Assembly: GCA_958510875.1 (NCBI GenBank)
Contig: OY294068.1
Coordinates: forward strand, 14,857,282-14,921,281
DNA: 64,000 nt
Source of the DNA: Endomychus coccineus
Taxonomy: Eukaryota; Arthropoda; Insecta; Coleoptera; Endomychidae
Direction of reading: 5' to 3'
Shown: one piece after another, positions 34,700-46,700 of the stretch
Layout of the letters: every line of letters begins with the position of its first letter
Numbering within the stretch: the stretch's first letter is position 1
Made by a program: the position numbers and the translations under genes
Notes under the pieces: model-generated
What the model was told of the DNA's origin: nothing
Database searches by the model: none
The model's input: the letters and a program-made list of their open reading frames with translations, nothing else

Positions 34700-35475
34700 A
34701 AATTAGGTGCTATACTTGCCGCAAATATGTCAAATTCCATCCTGTAGAATACAGGACTTGAATTTGATATTATGTTTTTAATATCTGCAAATGTAATGTC
34801 TCGTATTAACTGTACCGGATGTTGATAATTGTTGCTTCATCCTAACTGTAGTAATTTAGGTTCTTATCTGAATATAAGTGCTTTTGATTGTGATGAAATA
34901 TGATCGGTTGAGTTAAGCATTACTCTACTTTCGAACTAGTAACATTGTAGTATGTGTAAGTATTTTATAAGGTTGAAGAAGGTGTGAGTTATGTTCGCTC
35001 AAAGTTATTACTCTTCATTAGACTAATCATAAAAATACTCTCTCTAATTTCCATTTCATCATACCTACATTTGATATTTGTAGTAATCATTAGCAGAATA
35101 TTGAATACGTGAGATATGCGAAGAGTTATTATTACTATTTTATTGTTGGTCAGTGAGATGCTGGATCGTATCTTGAGAAGCAAACCCACAATGTTTTCAG
35201 AACAAAGACAATGAAAAACTTCATTGTAGATTCGATTATTTTCTGAAACCTTCCTCAGACTGTTTATATCCAATTCAAATACATGTTTTAAATCGATCTG
35301 ATTATTTATTTTTACATCTCCTCCTCAATCCCATCGTCAAAAATAATTCGTCAACCGGGTATTAATAAGACTTAAATAAAATAACTATTGTAATAATTCG
35401 AAAAATTATTACTCTTGGATCCCTTCAATTTAATTCGAAATAAAGTTTTATAAATTATTATATCTTGATAGAACT
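34700..35475. other. Downstream of gene 3, nothing recognised
   Basis: AT-rich intergenic DNA. The minus-strand frame at 34989-35273 shows no recognisable motif. Confidence 0.35.
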
Positions 35476-35479
35476 TATG

Positions 35480-36285
35480 AGATGTTAGGCAGGCCTAGCG
35501 ACGAAGTGTCGCGTAACCCGATATCTCGTATCTACCGACTTCACGGGCAGCAAGGAAGTATACTTAGCTAAGTTAGTCAAAGGAACTTTTTTCCGGAGTC
35601 GAAGGAGATCCACGTGGAGTTGAAAAGAGCCTTCACGGACTATTGTTATTGCGCCCAGTCTTATTTCTATAGAAGATAGGAGAGTTCTTCTCCACGTACT
35701 CGTTCGGTAAACTAATCTTCTTGTCCAGACTGTTTTAACTCCCTGAGGAATAATTAATCCAATCTTTGCAATAATTCATGTCATATATATTTTACCTAGA
35801 TTTTACACTCAAATTCATTGTTGTTGAGATAATATCTCTATAAAGTTGTGAGTAATCTTCTAGTCAAGGCAAGTATAATTTTGATCCAGGTTAATTTTGG
35901 TTCCTAAGATCATTTTTTTTTAAATCAAACGTAAGCACAGCACCAGGCCAGTGGTACTTTTTCCCTTAGTCAGGATAAATGCACGTGAAGATGAAAACAG
36001 TTGTCACGCGCCGAGTCAGATTCCTATAGGTCGTTTTAATAATGTATGGGCGGGGTTCGCCCCCAGTATTTTAAATTAAACACATTTTCCAAGCTTGAAT
36101 GAAACGGGTGGTACCCGTTTCATAGGTTTCATAAAAAAGGCGAGTTCTTCACCACCTACTCGTTCGGTAACTCCAGCCAGTCTTTTAATGTCTATATAAA
36201 GTAATAAAGTAGTATTCCAGTCAGGTCAAGTAGAACCATAATCCCGGTTAATTTTTGTTCCTAAGATCATATTTCAAATAGGATT
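35480..36285. repeat. Two diverged copies of a ~300-bp repeat
   Basis: Text around 35620-35920 ('ttattgcgcccagtctta', 'gagttcttctccacgtactcgttcggtaa', 'gtcaaggcaagtataattttgatccaggttaattttggttcctaagatcat') recurs around 35990-36270 ('cgcgccgagtcag', 'gagttcttcaccacctactcgttcggtaa', 'gtcaggtcaagtagaaccataatcccggttaatttttgttcctaagatcat'). A perfect small hairpin GAAACGGGTggtACCCGTTTC lies near 36102-36122. Identity of the repeat is unknown. Confidence 0.65.
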
Positions 36286-36289
36286 CCAT

Positions 36290-36640
36290 CAGATGAGCGG
36301 CAAACTTCTGAATTCAAGGTCTTCTAGAACAAGTAGAAGCTTTTTGTGTTCTACTGTGTTAAAGGCCTTGGCCAGGTCAAAAAATACGCATATCGTAGCT
36401 TTACTGATGTTTAAGTCGTCATAAAGTCTATTTGTAGGATCAACTATTGCGTGTTCTATAGAAAGTCGCTCCCTAAAACTGGATTTCCTATTCGATATTA
36501 TTTATTCTTGTTGATGAATGAGTTTATTCGATTCTCTATCGATTTTCCCACTATTTTGGCTAAAGTAGGAATGAGATTGATTTCCCTTTTTGGAAAGAGG
36601 TTTTATCAGACTTATTTTCAGAAATTTTGGAAATATACCT
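36290..36640 (-). pseudogene. Non-LTR RT N-terminal fragment
   Basis: The minus strand reads, nearly in one frame, INLIPTLAKIVGKSIENRIN, SFINKNKIISNRKSSFRERL, SIEHAIVDPTNRLYDDL and ICVFFDLAKAFNTVEHKKLL. This is the fingers and first palm motif (FLDLAKAFDTVDH) of a Jockey/CR1-like RT. In FFDLAKAFNTV the first catalytic Asp remains and a later Asp is Asn. Only this domain is present. Confidence 0.75.
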
Positions 36641-36644
36641 AAAG

Positions 36645-36965
36645 AGTTAAGACGAAGTGAAGTGCGAGTGAGCCGAAAGGTGGAAATTCTTCTCTACACT
36701 GAACAGTGCGGGAAACAAAGCGAATAGCGTCGAGTATTTCGACGAACCGCTCTGCTCGATAACTCGAAAACAGCTTAAGGTACGACATTGAATATTTATG
36801 TCAGTAAATTTCGAGCATCATATCTGGTTTCAACTTTCAAGTGGATTGCATTCACCATTTGGCCGCTACACCAGGGCATACATTATGCCATACAACCAGA
36901 TTCAAGAGACGACTTCATTCGCAACGCTCACGCCAGCTTAAGGAGGTTCGGTAGACATAGTTTTT
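36645..36965 (-). repeat. Inverted copy of the 22970-23600 repeat
   Basis: The reverse complement contains the same ordered blocks as 22985-23240 ('agcggccaaatggtgaatg', 'agatatgatgctcgaaatttactg', 'gagttatcgagcagagcggttcgtcg'). No coding capacity. It lies about 780 bases before gene 4. Confidence 0.75.
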
Positions 36966-36969
36966 TATG

Positions 36970-37740
36970 ATAAAATTTTTATAGACCATTATATAACAAT
37001 ATAGGAATACGACAAATTTTTTGGAGGGTTTCACTACACCATTTTTTCAAATATATTAAGTCAAAAAAACAACATTTCAACATGAAAGCTTATGGTGACG
37101 TGGTTAAATCTTCAAATTGAAAAAAAAAACGGCTATATAAAATTTTTTTTTTTTTTTTAATGGAATAACATTATTACAATAATATTCTGTGCAAGTTTGA
37201 GCGAGTCCCACTAATTATTTCTATGAAAAAATTGCTTAGAATTTTTAATTTATAAATTTTATTAATTGTGATTAACTTTTAAAAACAGGAAAAGTCGACG
37301 ACAACTATACGATTATTATTTTTACTTGTCTCTAGCCGGCAATATTTATAGCGTTCCCAGAACTTCGCTCTCGCTCAAGGTTTGCTCTTCTTATATTCCC
37401 CCACCCCCCGATAACACTACTGAACCTACTTAATAAGTGTGTTATATCGGAAAAAGACTTCACATTCAATTTGCTCCTATAGAATACTTCGTTATGCTTC
37501 TTGCAGTGGTTCCATTCCAAGGCAATATCAACAAATATTTTGTTAAAACCTCCGCATCGTAAGGTCATTTAGAATTTATTTTAAAACGAATTAAAGCGAT
37601 ATTAGCTCACACAATTAACTACGATAATGAAACTAATTGTAGATGCCAGCTGGTCATTCGTGGATTGTTGTTAACACCCGTGATGAAAAACAAGCGAATG
37701 GAAAAGATATGAAGAGCTAAACTTTATCGTGATCTGTGAA
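36970..37740. other. Upstream region of gene 4
   Basis: AT-rich with homopolymer runs (poly-T near 37142-37160). No recognised gene; the promoter of gene 4 is presumed here but no element is assignable. Confidence 0.35.
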
Positions 37741-37742
37741 TA

Positions 37743-40700
37743 ATGGTGCAAAGTAGGAAATCGGACAGGAACTGTTGGAGTGTCAGAAGTACACTGGAGA
37801 GAATTCTCATATTCTTCGTGATCTTATTGGTTCTAGTTATAATAGGATTAATGGTTCTTCATCTATTCAAACCTAGAGGTAATTATAAATATAATAACAT
37901 CTTTCTATTGGTAGAATTGTTTCAATCCGATAATTCAAACACTAAATTCAAGACTTTATCAAATATAGATATCAATTTATTCTTTTGGTTTCGTTAAATT
38001 GAATTCAGAGTAGAAGTATTTCGTTATTTTACTTTCCAAAACAATTATTGAAGTAATGTTAAAAATAACATCGTACATTAACAAGTTTATAGCAAAAGGC
38101 GTTATGGTACTAGGGGGTACGATACGTGGCTCCAGCTCAGTCGATTCGGATACGATTCCCAGGAGCAGAAAATCTGTTTTTGTACATTTTCTTGAAAAAA
38201 AAAATATTGATTTGAATATTATTTATTTATGTTTATAATTCCCAAAGTATACATTGAATATATTCAAAACTTTTACAGTGGATTCAAGTTAATTTACCTC
38301 CACATTCTGATATTTTGTGATGATCCAATCCCACTAGTCGTAAATGTAGCGTCAACCGTGTTCCAAATGTTTATTTTTTAATTCAGATGCTTCAGCATCT
38401 CCAGCTTCAAAAAGAAAATTTTGGCTTAACAGGTTCCTCACCGCTTTTCTTCAAACATTTCCAGATTTGACTTTTCGAAATATTTAAATTTCTACTAGCA
38501 TCCCTGAAACTTGAATGTGGATTTATCATCAAAATAATTGAGAATCATTTGGTTTCCTTAATTATTATCGACTGACAGCTATCAACTGAGATAACATTCT
38601 TTGTTTTCACAGCACACTAAGCTTTGTCACAGAATTGTAATCAAATGAAGCAAGGAAAAGTGGAACTTGTTCGAGTGGACAACGTTTTATTTGTTTTCAT
38701 AATGCTTCAAATCATTTAAGTGTAATAAAAAATCAAATTAATGATGTTTCTTGATTATTTCAATGCTAATTCCTATTCAAGCTTTAGAGATACTAGTAGG
38801 AATTTACATTATTAATTTCTAAAATTCTAATTATAGGTACTTACATTTCAATTTCTTGGACATCCTGTATTTTAGAACACTGAAATTCGGTACAGGGAAG
38901 TTTAAAGTTATCCTAAATAAGAATCCGTTATCTGTTTTCTCTAAGAAAAAATCCCTGATAATACTTTCTGAAATTTAAGTCAATGAAAGTGATCGTAGGT
39001 GGCCATGATTACAGCGCAAAACTGAAGTTATCTTCTAGTTTAAAGCACATTTTGAATATCAACCTAACAAAAAAGTTTGTATGAAAAACCGACAAAAAAT
39101 TATAAAAGTTACAAGGGTGGTAATTACCTAACGTGGACACACTGTAGAGCCGATTGTAATAATATCAAAACATTCTAATGACGACCTCTTTCAAATTACA
39201 GAAGGTGTTTGCACAACGTCTGAATGCGTCAGCGCGGCAAATCATATCCTCGAATTCATCGATCCTACAATAAATCCATGCGAGGATTTCCACAAATTCG
39301 TATGCGGCTCGTATCTGAAAAACGCCTTTGAATATAACCAACCGTCCATGACGGCCGCTATGAAACAACGGACTGCTTATCAGGTCGACGCGATCATCAA
39401 AGGTTCCCCCGAAGAAAACACTGTGAACTCTGTGAAATTGATGAGGCAATTTTTCCAAAGTTGTATAAATACGAAGGCTATCGAAGAAGACCAGAACGAA
39501 ACGTTCCTAAGATTGCTAAGTTCTTTAGGTGGATGGCCGGTGACTAAAGGGTACCGGTGGGACGAAGGGATGTTCGAATGGAAGGACGTCATGATTAAAT
39601 CTAGGAAACTAGGATTCACTTATGAAAGATTCTTGGAGATAGGGGTCGATGATTGGCAACGCATACTCAAGGTGAATAATGCAACTAGTTTCTATTCGTA
39701 TTGAATTGCAATAGGGGAAGATATATTTTTTTCAGAGGTTTTAGGAACTTTCCCCATATAATTTGGATTTCAAGTTGTAGTCAACAGTAGTGAAATGTAA
39801 ATCGGAGCATTACTTGCCCTAATCCTCTGATTGCATTGAATAATTTGTAAATACCTAAAAAGAAGAATGAATTCGCTAATAATGTTAAAGTTTGGAAATT
39901 AATTGTCAAGATACTGTTATAATTGACAAATGCCATTATTGGCAAAGCCAGTGTAGCTTTTGTTTCTAGTCAAATATGAAGATAATAACATGTAGTGAAT
40001 AATTAAAATTGTAATAACATTTTTAGAGAGTAAAGAAACGACTTCACAACTTATAAAAATATACAGGCTGCCCCTATATTGATAAACATGATGACCTATT
40101 TGTGTATACATGCTTCACAATGGGGAGGTATCAGCTTGAACCAATATCCTCGATATGCATAAGGACCCAAAAGTAATAATCTGTCGTATTATACATTTTT
40201 TTGAAGCATAAAATGAGACAATGTTCGGATACTGCATAATTTGATTGGGTTTTGAATTTAGCCAATTCTTCCTTATATATTTGAAAATGTCAATCCAATC
40301 GAATAGACGATATAATGGTCCTGAATTATCAAATGAATGATAAGGATACACGATATTTAACTTGTCATGTTTAGGAGAATTGTTCTTCCTTTTCTGTTGA
40401 ATGCATTATTGTCACTTATAATATGGATATTTAGCGTCCAATTTCAAAATGATTGACTTTATAAACGTAAACCGTAATTCGTTATTTATTTTTGATGCAG
40501 AGCAAATATGGACAACTTCTTTCAATTTTGAATTGAGGGACCTGGTAGCTCAGTGGTAGAAGCATCGATCTTCTAATCACTGTGATTTTCGGTCACGGGT
40601 TCGAAACTCAGTAGACGCGGAATTTTTCCGATCCGTGAGGCGGAATTCAATGGGACTTTTAGGCTTCGAGTGTTAATTAGACTGCCCTGGTTACAGAATA

Positions 40701-43700
40701 GAGCTAGCCTACCACACGAGGTAGAGTGTTGGTATATCTGAGGTGATTAAATTCAGACCATCTTGTGGGATGTTTTAACCACCTTACAACAACAACAACA
40801 AAATTAATCCTGAACAAAAATGCTGTTGTTGCAAGTAACGTGTTATATCAAGCGGTACCAACAATATTTGCGGCTTTATAATTCAAAAATGGCTTTATAA
40901 TCCAAAAATGGCTTTATGTGTCTCGTCAAATAAAAGTATCATGTTATTTACATTTTTATTTTCGTGAACCAAAGTGAAATCTATTATTTCCTATTTTGAC
41001 AGATAAGTCATCCATATGGTGTAGAAGAAATAACTTATGAAAAAGCAGAACCATACGTTGAATTGATGGCCGACATTGCCAATTTATTGGGCGCACCAAC
41101 AGTGGGAAATAGTGGAGAATTACGCAGAGTAATGCACTTCCAAAACGAACTTGCTAAGGTGAGGAATTTGGAATTCTATGAGTTCTTAGAGAATTGCAAT
41201 CTATGGGATGATAAGAGTTCAGGGGCCAAATTTTGAATTCTTTCAGTAATATTCAACTGATAGAAATAACCGGAGAGAATGAACAAATAGCAGAATGCAT
41301 TATGAAAATCATTCATTCAATTTGCTGAAGATTCTAAACGTTTAATAATCTGTGAACAAGATTATTGAATGAAGATATTTTATTATTTATCCAGCAACAC
41401 CCAATGGTGGAAGCAATTTCTTTGTGATAATTTAACATATTGATATAATAAAATGAAACACTTTTACTTAGTTTTTTAACACATATATTATAAAAACAAT
41501 TTAAGTTGTTTCTTGGCAGATATCTTCATGCTTTATATTGAAGAAACTATAATGAGTTTTCATACATTAGTATAGTGTATAGATGGTACGCTAGTGTCGA
41601 ATGTCACGATTTGTTTCTATAATATATGTGATAAAAAAACAAAGTAAAAGTAATTTATTTTATTATGTCAATATATGTATTCATTTGAGTATGTTTTTGA
41701 ATATGTCGAATTCCAAATTGTGACCATTTTTGATAATATTAATGTGAAGAAAAGGAAGCTAGATCTCGCTTTCTAATTCTAGAGGGAATTTAATTGAATC
41801 AAATTGGTTATTGAGCGTGTTCAAGAAACGATGTAGATCAAAATCTTCAATTATAATTGCGAAAATATTATCGACATATCTGTGCCAAGTTTTTGGAAAC
41901 TGATTCAATTGTTGCAAAAACTTAAAGAGACACTTTGCTTTGAATGTTTCCAATATTTTCCAAGATTGCTTCTAGTCTTTTCAGTATTTAGAAACAAGGA
42001 ATCATGATGTATGTATACGTTAACATTTGTGCAAAATAACAGAGAATGAATACGTTAATCAAAATTTTCAAGTAATTTCTAATGAAATAATAACTTGGTA
42101 AAAGTTGGATTGCAAATAGACCTGAAAGGATCTTGATTATTCAATATGAATTGCAAAATTTGCAGCGGAAATACAAAAACTCGGTTCTTCATTAGAGTAA
42201 TTTACCACTTATATTAGATGATTAATACATAATTTAGATATTTCCGATGTCGGTGTTGTAATTGAAATTTTATTAAATAGGCTTTCAAAGCTGGTGGAAC
42301 TCTTTCTAATTGGACCAAAACATCCTTGCAGGGTGGTCCACTCTATTATTTGTGGAATGCAAGTTACTTAACGAAGCACCGAATTATTCCAAAGATGTTT
42401 AGGTTTTACTTTCATGGCAAACTTATCTGGGAATAACATTTAAGATGCATTATAATTTGAAAAAGATTAATTGTTTCTTTGTCTGTCAAAGCTATACGGA
42501 TGGGGTGGGTTTCTAAATAACTCATATTTCACCAAAATGTTCATAACTGTTGTTTTTGGTGATAAATGTAATATTCTGTAAGCATAGCAAATACCGGAAA
42601 CTAGACTGTAAAAATCCATCTCGATTACACTCTAATTCCATTGATATTTAGCGATTCAGGTAACTCATGTGTAAATTTTATTTTACTCCAGATAACAGAA
42701 AAATCAATCAATGCCAAGAAATACCGCACCATCACAATATCAGAGCTACAAAATAAATTTCCAAGGACACCATGGCTGCAATTCATCAATAATCTGGTAG
42801 ACAACGTGATTACATTCAGGGATGATGATCTGATTGAATTTGGAGATGAAGTGTATTTTAAAGATTTGGAAATTCTCCTCTTAAAAACTTCTAAACGGTA
42901 TGAAAAGAATAACATGAAAAACGTACATTTCATTTTAAGTGCCTTTTTTCTGATAAAAGGATGATAACACATAAATTCGTATCATATTGTTTGTCGAGAG
43001 ACTAATGTGCATATAAGGACAGGGTTCAAGGAAAGGTTCAAATACCGTACAGGACAGATTTTTTGATAATGCAAACTCTGGAGAGATTTCCGATGGGCAC
43101 CAACCATGAAAATATCTATAGAAAAGGGAAAGATTACCATATTAACCATAGTCGTTCGAATAGAGTCTAAGAGTTTCATCGCTTCCAGGTGATGAAGAGC
43201 TGTTATCATAGCAATTGTTAAATCATATTCTCAAGTTGCTTTATGCATGATGGGGAACCCCCCAGTGTAGTGTTCGAGTTCGAAATCATTTAGATTTAGT
43301 TTACCTTCAGAAGTGGATAGGCAGTTGCGTGGGCCTCCTTGTTCACCCGACATAAGCCCCTTAGATGTTTATCTTTGGTGTAATTTGAAAAACCAATGGT
43401 CTACTCGAGGGTCCTGAACAACGGGTGATAGAGCAATTCGAGATAATTCGGAATAAGGAGGACTTATTCGAATTTCTATAAGACATCGGCTAGAATGTTG
43501 CATTGACATAAATACCAGCACAGTTTATAACTATTTGTTAATTCTTGTTATTTATTGATTATTTTGTGATTCCTTTGTTAATTAATGAAGCGCTGTAAGC
43601 TATTTCTTTATGCACTTCTGGACAAAGATTGATATGAATTTTTTTTCTTATTTTTACGTGTATAATCACCTCCTGAATCTTGGCATATGTTAATCAACTA

Positions 43701-46700
43701 GCAGTTTTATTAAGGAAACTCAAAAGTTTTATTAAGGAAACTCAAAAGTAGTTGCTTGAGAACCGTTTACAATATTAAGGTTTTTCTTTTCAGAATCCAG
43801 GCGAATTATATAATGTGGAAAATAGTCGAGACGAATATTCCGTATCTAACGAAAAACGTAAGAGACAGGTATTGGAAGTTCGAAATGCAGTTTCCCAAAT
43901 CTAAAAAGATTCTCAATGAAACAAGAAAGGATGTCTGCCTTCGAAAAGCAAAGGGATTGTAAGTTTTTAGTGTTTGTGAAAGTCAAAAAATGTCTACTTG
44001 ATACGATTCCCTTAGTTAAGCTCAATTCATTACTTCGCGAAATTCCGTGAAGACATTTTCAATTAAAATTAATATTATTATAAGGTAGTTGTACCCTCCC
44101 CTGGGAACCCAGGACGTACAAGAATTGAAGGAAATGTACAGGCAGACGCCCTTGCAAGTAAGGGAGCTGGAACCTAATAGAACCGGAACCTTCCGCGGTA
44201 TGGCAACACACATTATACAGGAAATCTTCAAGCATGAGAAGAAGAACGTAGTACTGAATACTGGTGTTCATTATAAGATCCCCCAAGAAAAATATAGGAA
44301 AGAGGAAGTCGTGTTGGAAATCATTAGGGGATTCAGAAGTAACTTAAGTATCATAAAAGCATTCATCAAGAGGCATTGCAAACTCAACATCCATATTACT
44401 TCTCCACAGTAGCAAATATTTCGGGACATATAAGACTTTGCAGTAAATTATATTATTGAAGTCGGGAAAAAATTAAATAGTTGCCTACTTGGTTGACATA
44501 ATGATATTTATGTGTGCAAATGCCAAATGTCTATCCCCACTTTTAGCCCCAAAGAAGCAGTTCCACCCGAGTTTAATCAGAACTCGCTTCTCCCAGCCTG
44601 TTTAATTGTTCTTCTTTTTATATACCCTCTAGATAGGTATAGTAGTTAGCTGCGCTGAATTATAAATATAATTCAGTATTTAGTTGTGAGGGACACAATA
44701 TCCTACAATAATACACACTTTATAAAGGATCTGATGGATGTAAAGCTCACGAGCGTACTAATGTGAAACAGTACCGAGTGTATGAACTGCTTGGTCAGAA
44801 TGGTAGATAATGCCGAAAGATGTCTCCTTTCTACCTTAATCAATGCAGCTTTTCCGGGTATTATGCCGTGGAATCTCTTCAATTTTTGAAATTGGTTTCA
44901 CTTCTACTGTTCCCTTGCATTTTATTGAAACATGGCTGGCAGAAAGAGATTTGGCTCCAACGATGAGTTCATCACTGAAACAAACTCCTATTTTGAAGGA
45001 ATAAAGTAAGTTCTGACCGAAATAAATGATTTTCAGGGTCTTTTCACCTTAGCCTCGTACATTTTGCTAACGATCTTACTGTATTCATAGATCGCTTTTT
45101 TTTTCCCTAGATTTCACCAAGTAGCTGAAGCTGAATATATAAGAAAGAACGTCGATTCAGAGAAACAAAAGAAAGTTCGATATATATTCGATGAAATTAA
45201 GAAAGGCTTTTTGACAAGAATTGAAAGTTCTCCACGCTTGTTTAGAGTATACATAAATGACGATTATTTGGATCACGTAATGAACGTCACTGCTTATATA
45301 GGCGGTTCAGATGTAGTGTTCGATACAGCAGCTTATGAGAAAATTTTAGGTTTCGATAAGGTGAGATTAGTTCAAACTGCATTTCGACGATTTTGGATTT
45401 GACGATCTGTGGTAGATTTTGGATATACTTGAAATCAATCTTCATCGCTGTTTTGACTTAAACAACTTTTATTATGTTCAATGAAATGTCTTCATTATTC
45501 GTGAAAACTATTTGACTATTGACCCAATTAGGTAAAATTCAAATAAACTTCCATCTTAAGATTTTCATTCAAATTATTAGGAAAAGGAAAGAAAACCCTT
45601 CCTAATAATTATAGACCCGTTGGCACTATTATGTGTGGTCTCTGAAGCGATGTAGAAAGCAATCAACATCGAGCTCATCAAATACCCAGAGAGCTTCAAA
45701 GTATGGATTTCGTCAGCAGTGATCAACTGGATACCTGCTTGCCTACGTAACTCATGTATGGCGGAAATCTATTGAAAGAAATGTGGAATCTCTAGCTGTA
45801 ATATTGGATATATCCATAGCATTTGACCAAGCCTGGCACCAAATACTTCTTGGGAAAATTCCTTCATATGGTTTATCGCCTCCATTTTGTCACTTAGTAT
45901 CGAGTTTTCTCTCAAATAGATCACTCCATGTGGTGGTTGACGGAGTATCCTCCGATACAATGACTTCCAATGCTGGTATTCCACAGGGCACCAACTTGGA
46001 AGTGACCAGCTATCCCGTCCACAGCTTTGCAGATGATGGTACAGTTTATACTGCTTTCTCATCTAGAGCCCATATACCATCCAATAAAGTCAGATGAGCG
46101 AGACAGAAACAGGATGACGCAATTGATGTTGATCTGGCAATAATTTTGAAATGGAGATTTGATAATCCAGTAGAGTTTGATGGAACCAAAACTCGAGCTA
46201 ACATCGTCCTCAAGAAGGCGGATCCCACAATTCCTGATATTATAATGATGTCAGGTACAACTATTCCTAGGAAGTCTTCCATATCCATGATCTGGATCAC
46301 CACTAACAGCACCCTCTCATAGGATGATCATGTGAGCTCCATTGCGAAAACTGCTTGACAAAACTCTTCTATTCCGTGCCAAGAGTTACTTTACATCTCA
46401 GCAGCTCCTCATAATCTACAAAGCACAGATTCGACCTGTCCTGGAGTACTCTTCACATGTTTGGAGTTCGGCTCCCAAACATACGCTGAAGCTGTTGGAT
46501 TCTATCTAGAAGGGAGTTATTCGTGTGATTGATGATAACACACTGACGAATACATTGACCTCTCTAGCACATTGTAGATTCCTTTTCTATAGATATTTTC
46601 ATGGTCGGTGATGTTCATCAGAACGACCACGAGAAACGAGCTCAAACTAGTCACCCCTTCATTTGTCAAGCTCGAGACTTCTTACTACTAGATTCCAATT

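Noticed and set aside
38120..38170. tRNA-like or SINE-like text in intron 1 of gene 4
   Set aside because: A GCTCAGTCGATTCGGA-like stretch lacks a convincing B-box at the right distance and an identifiable tail.
40540..40612. A functional tRNA gene
   Set aside because: A and B boxes are good, but the acceptor and T arms do not close, and the sequence runs into a SINE body and CAA tail.
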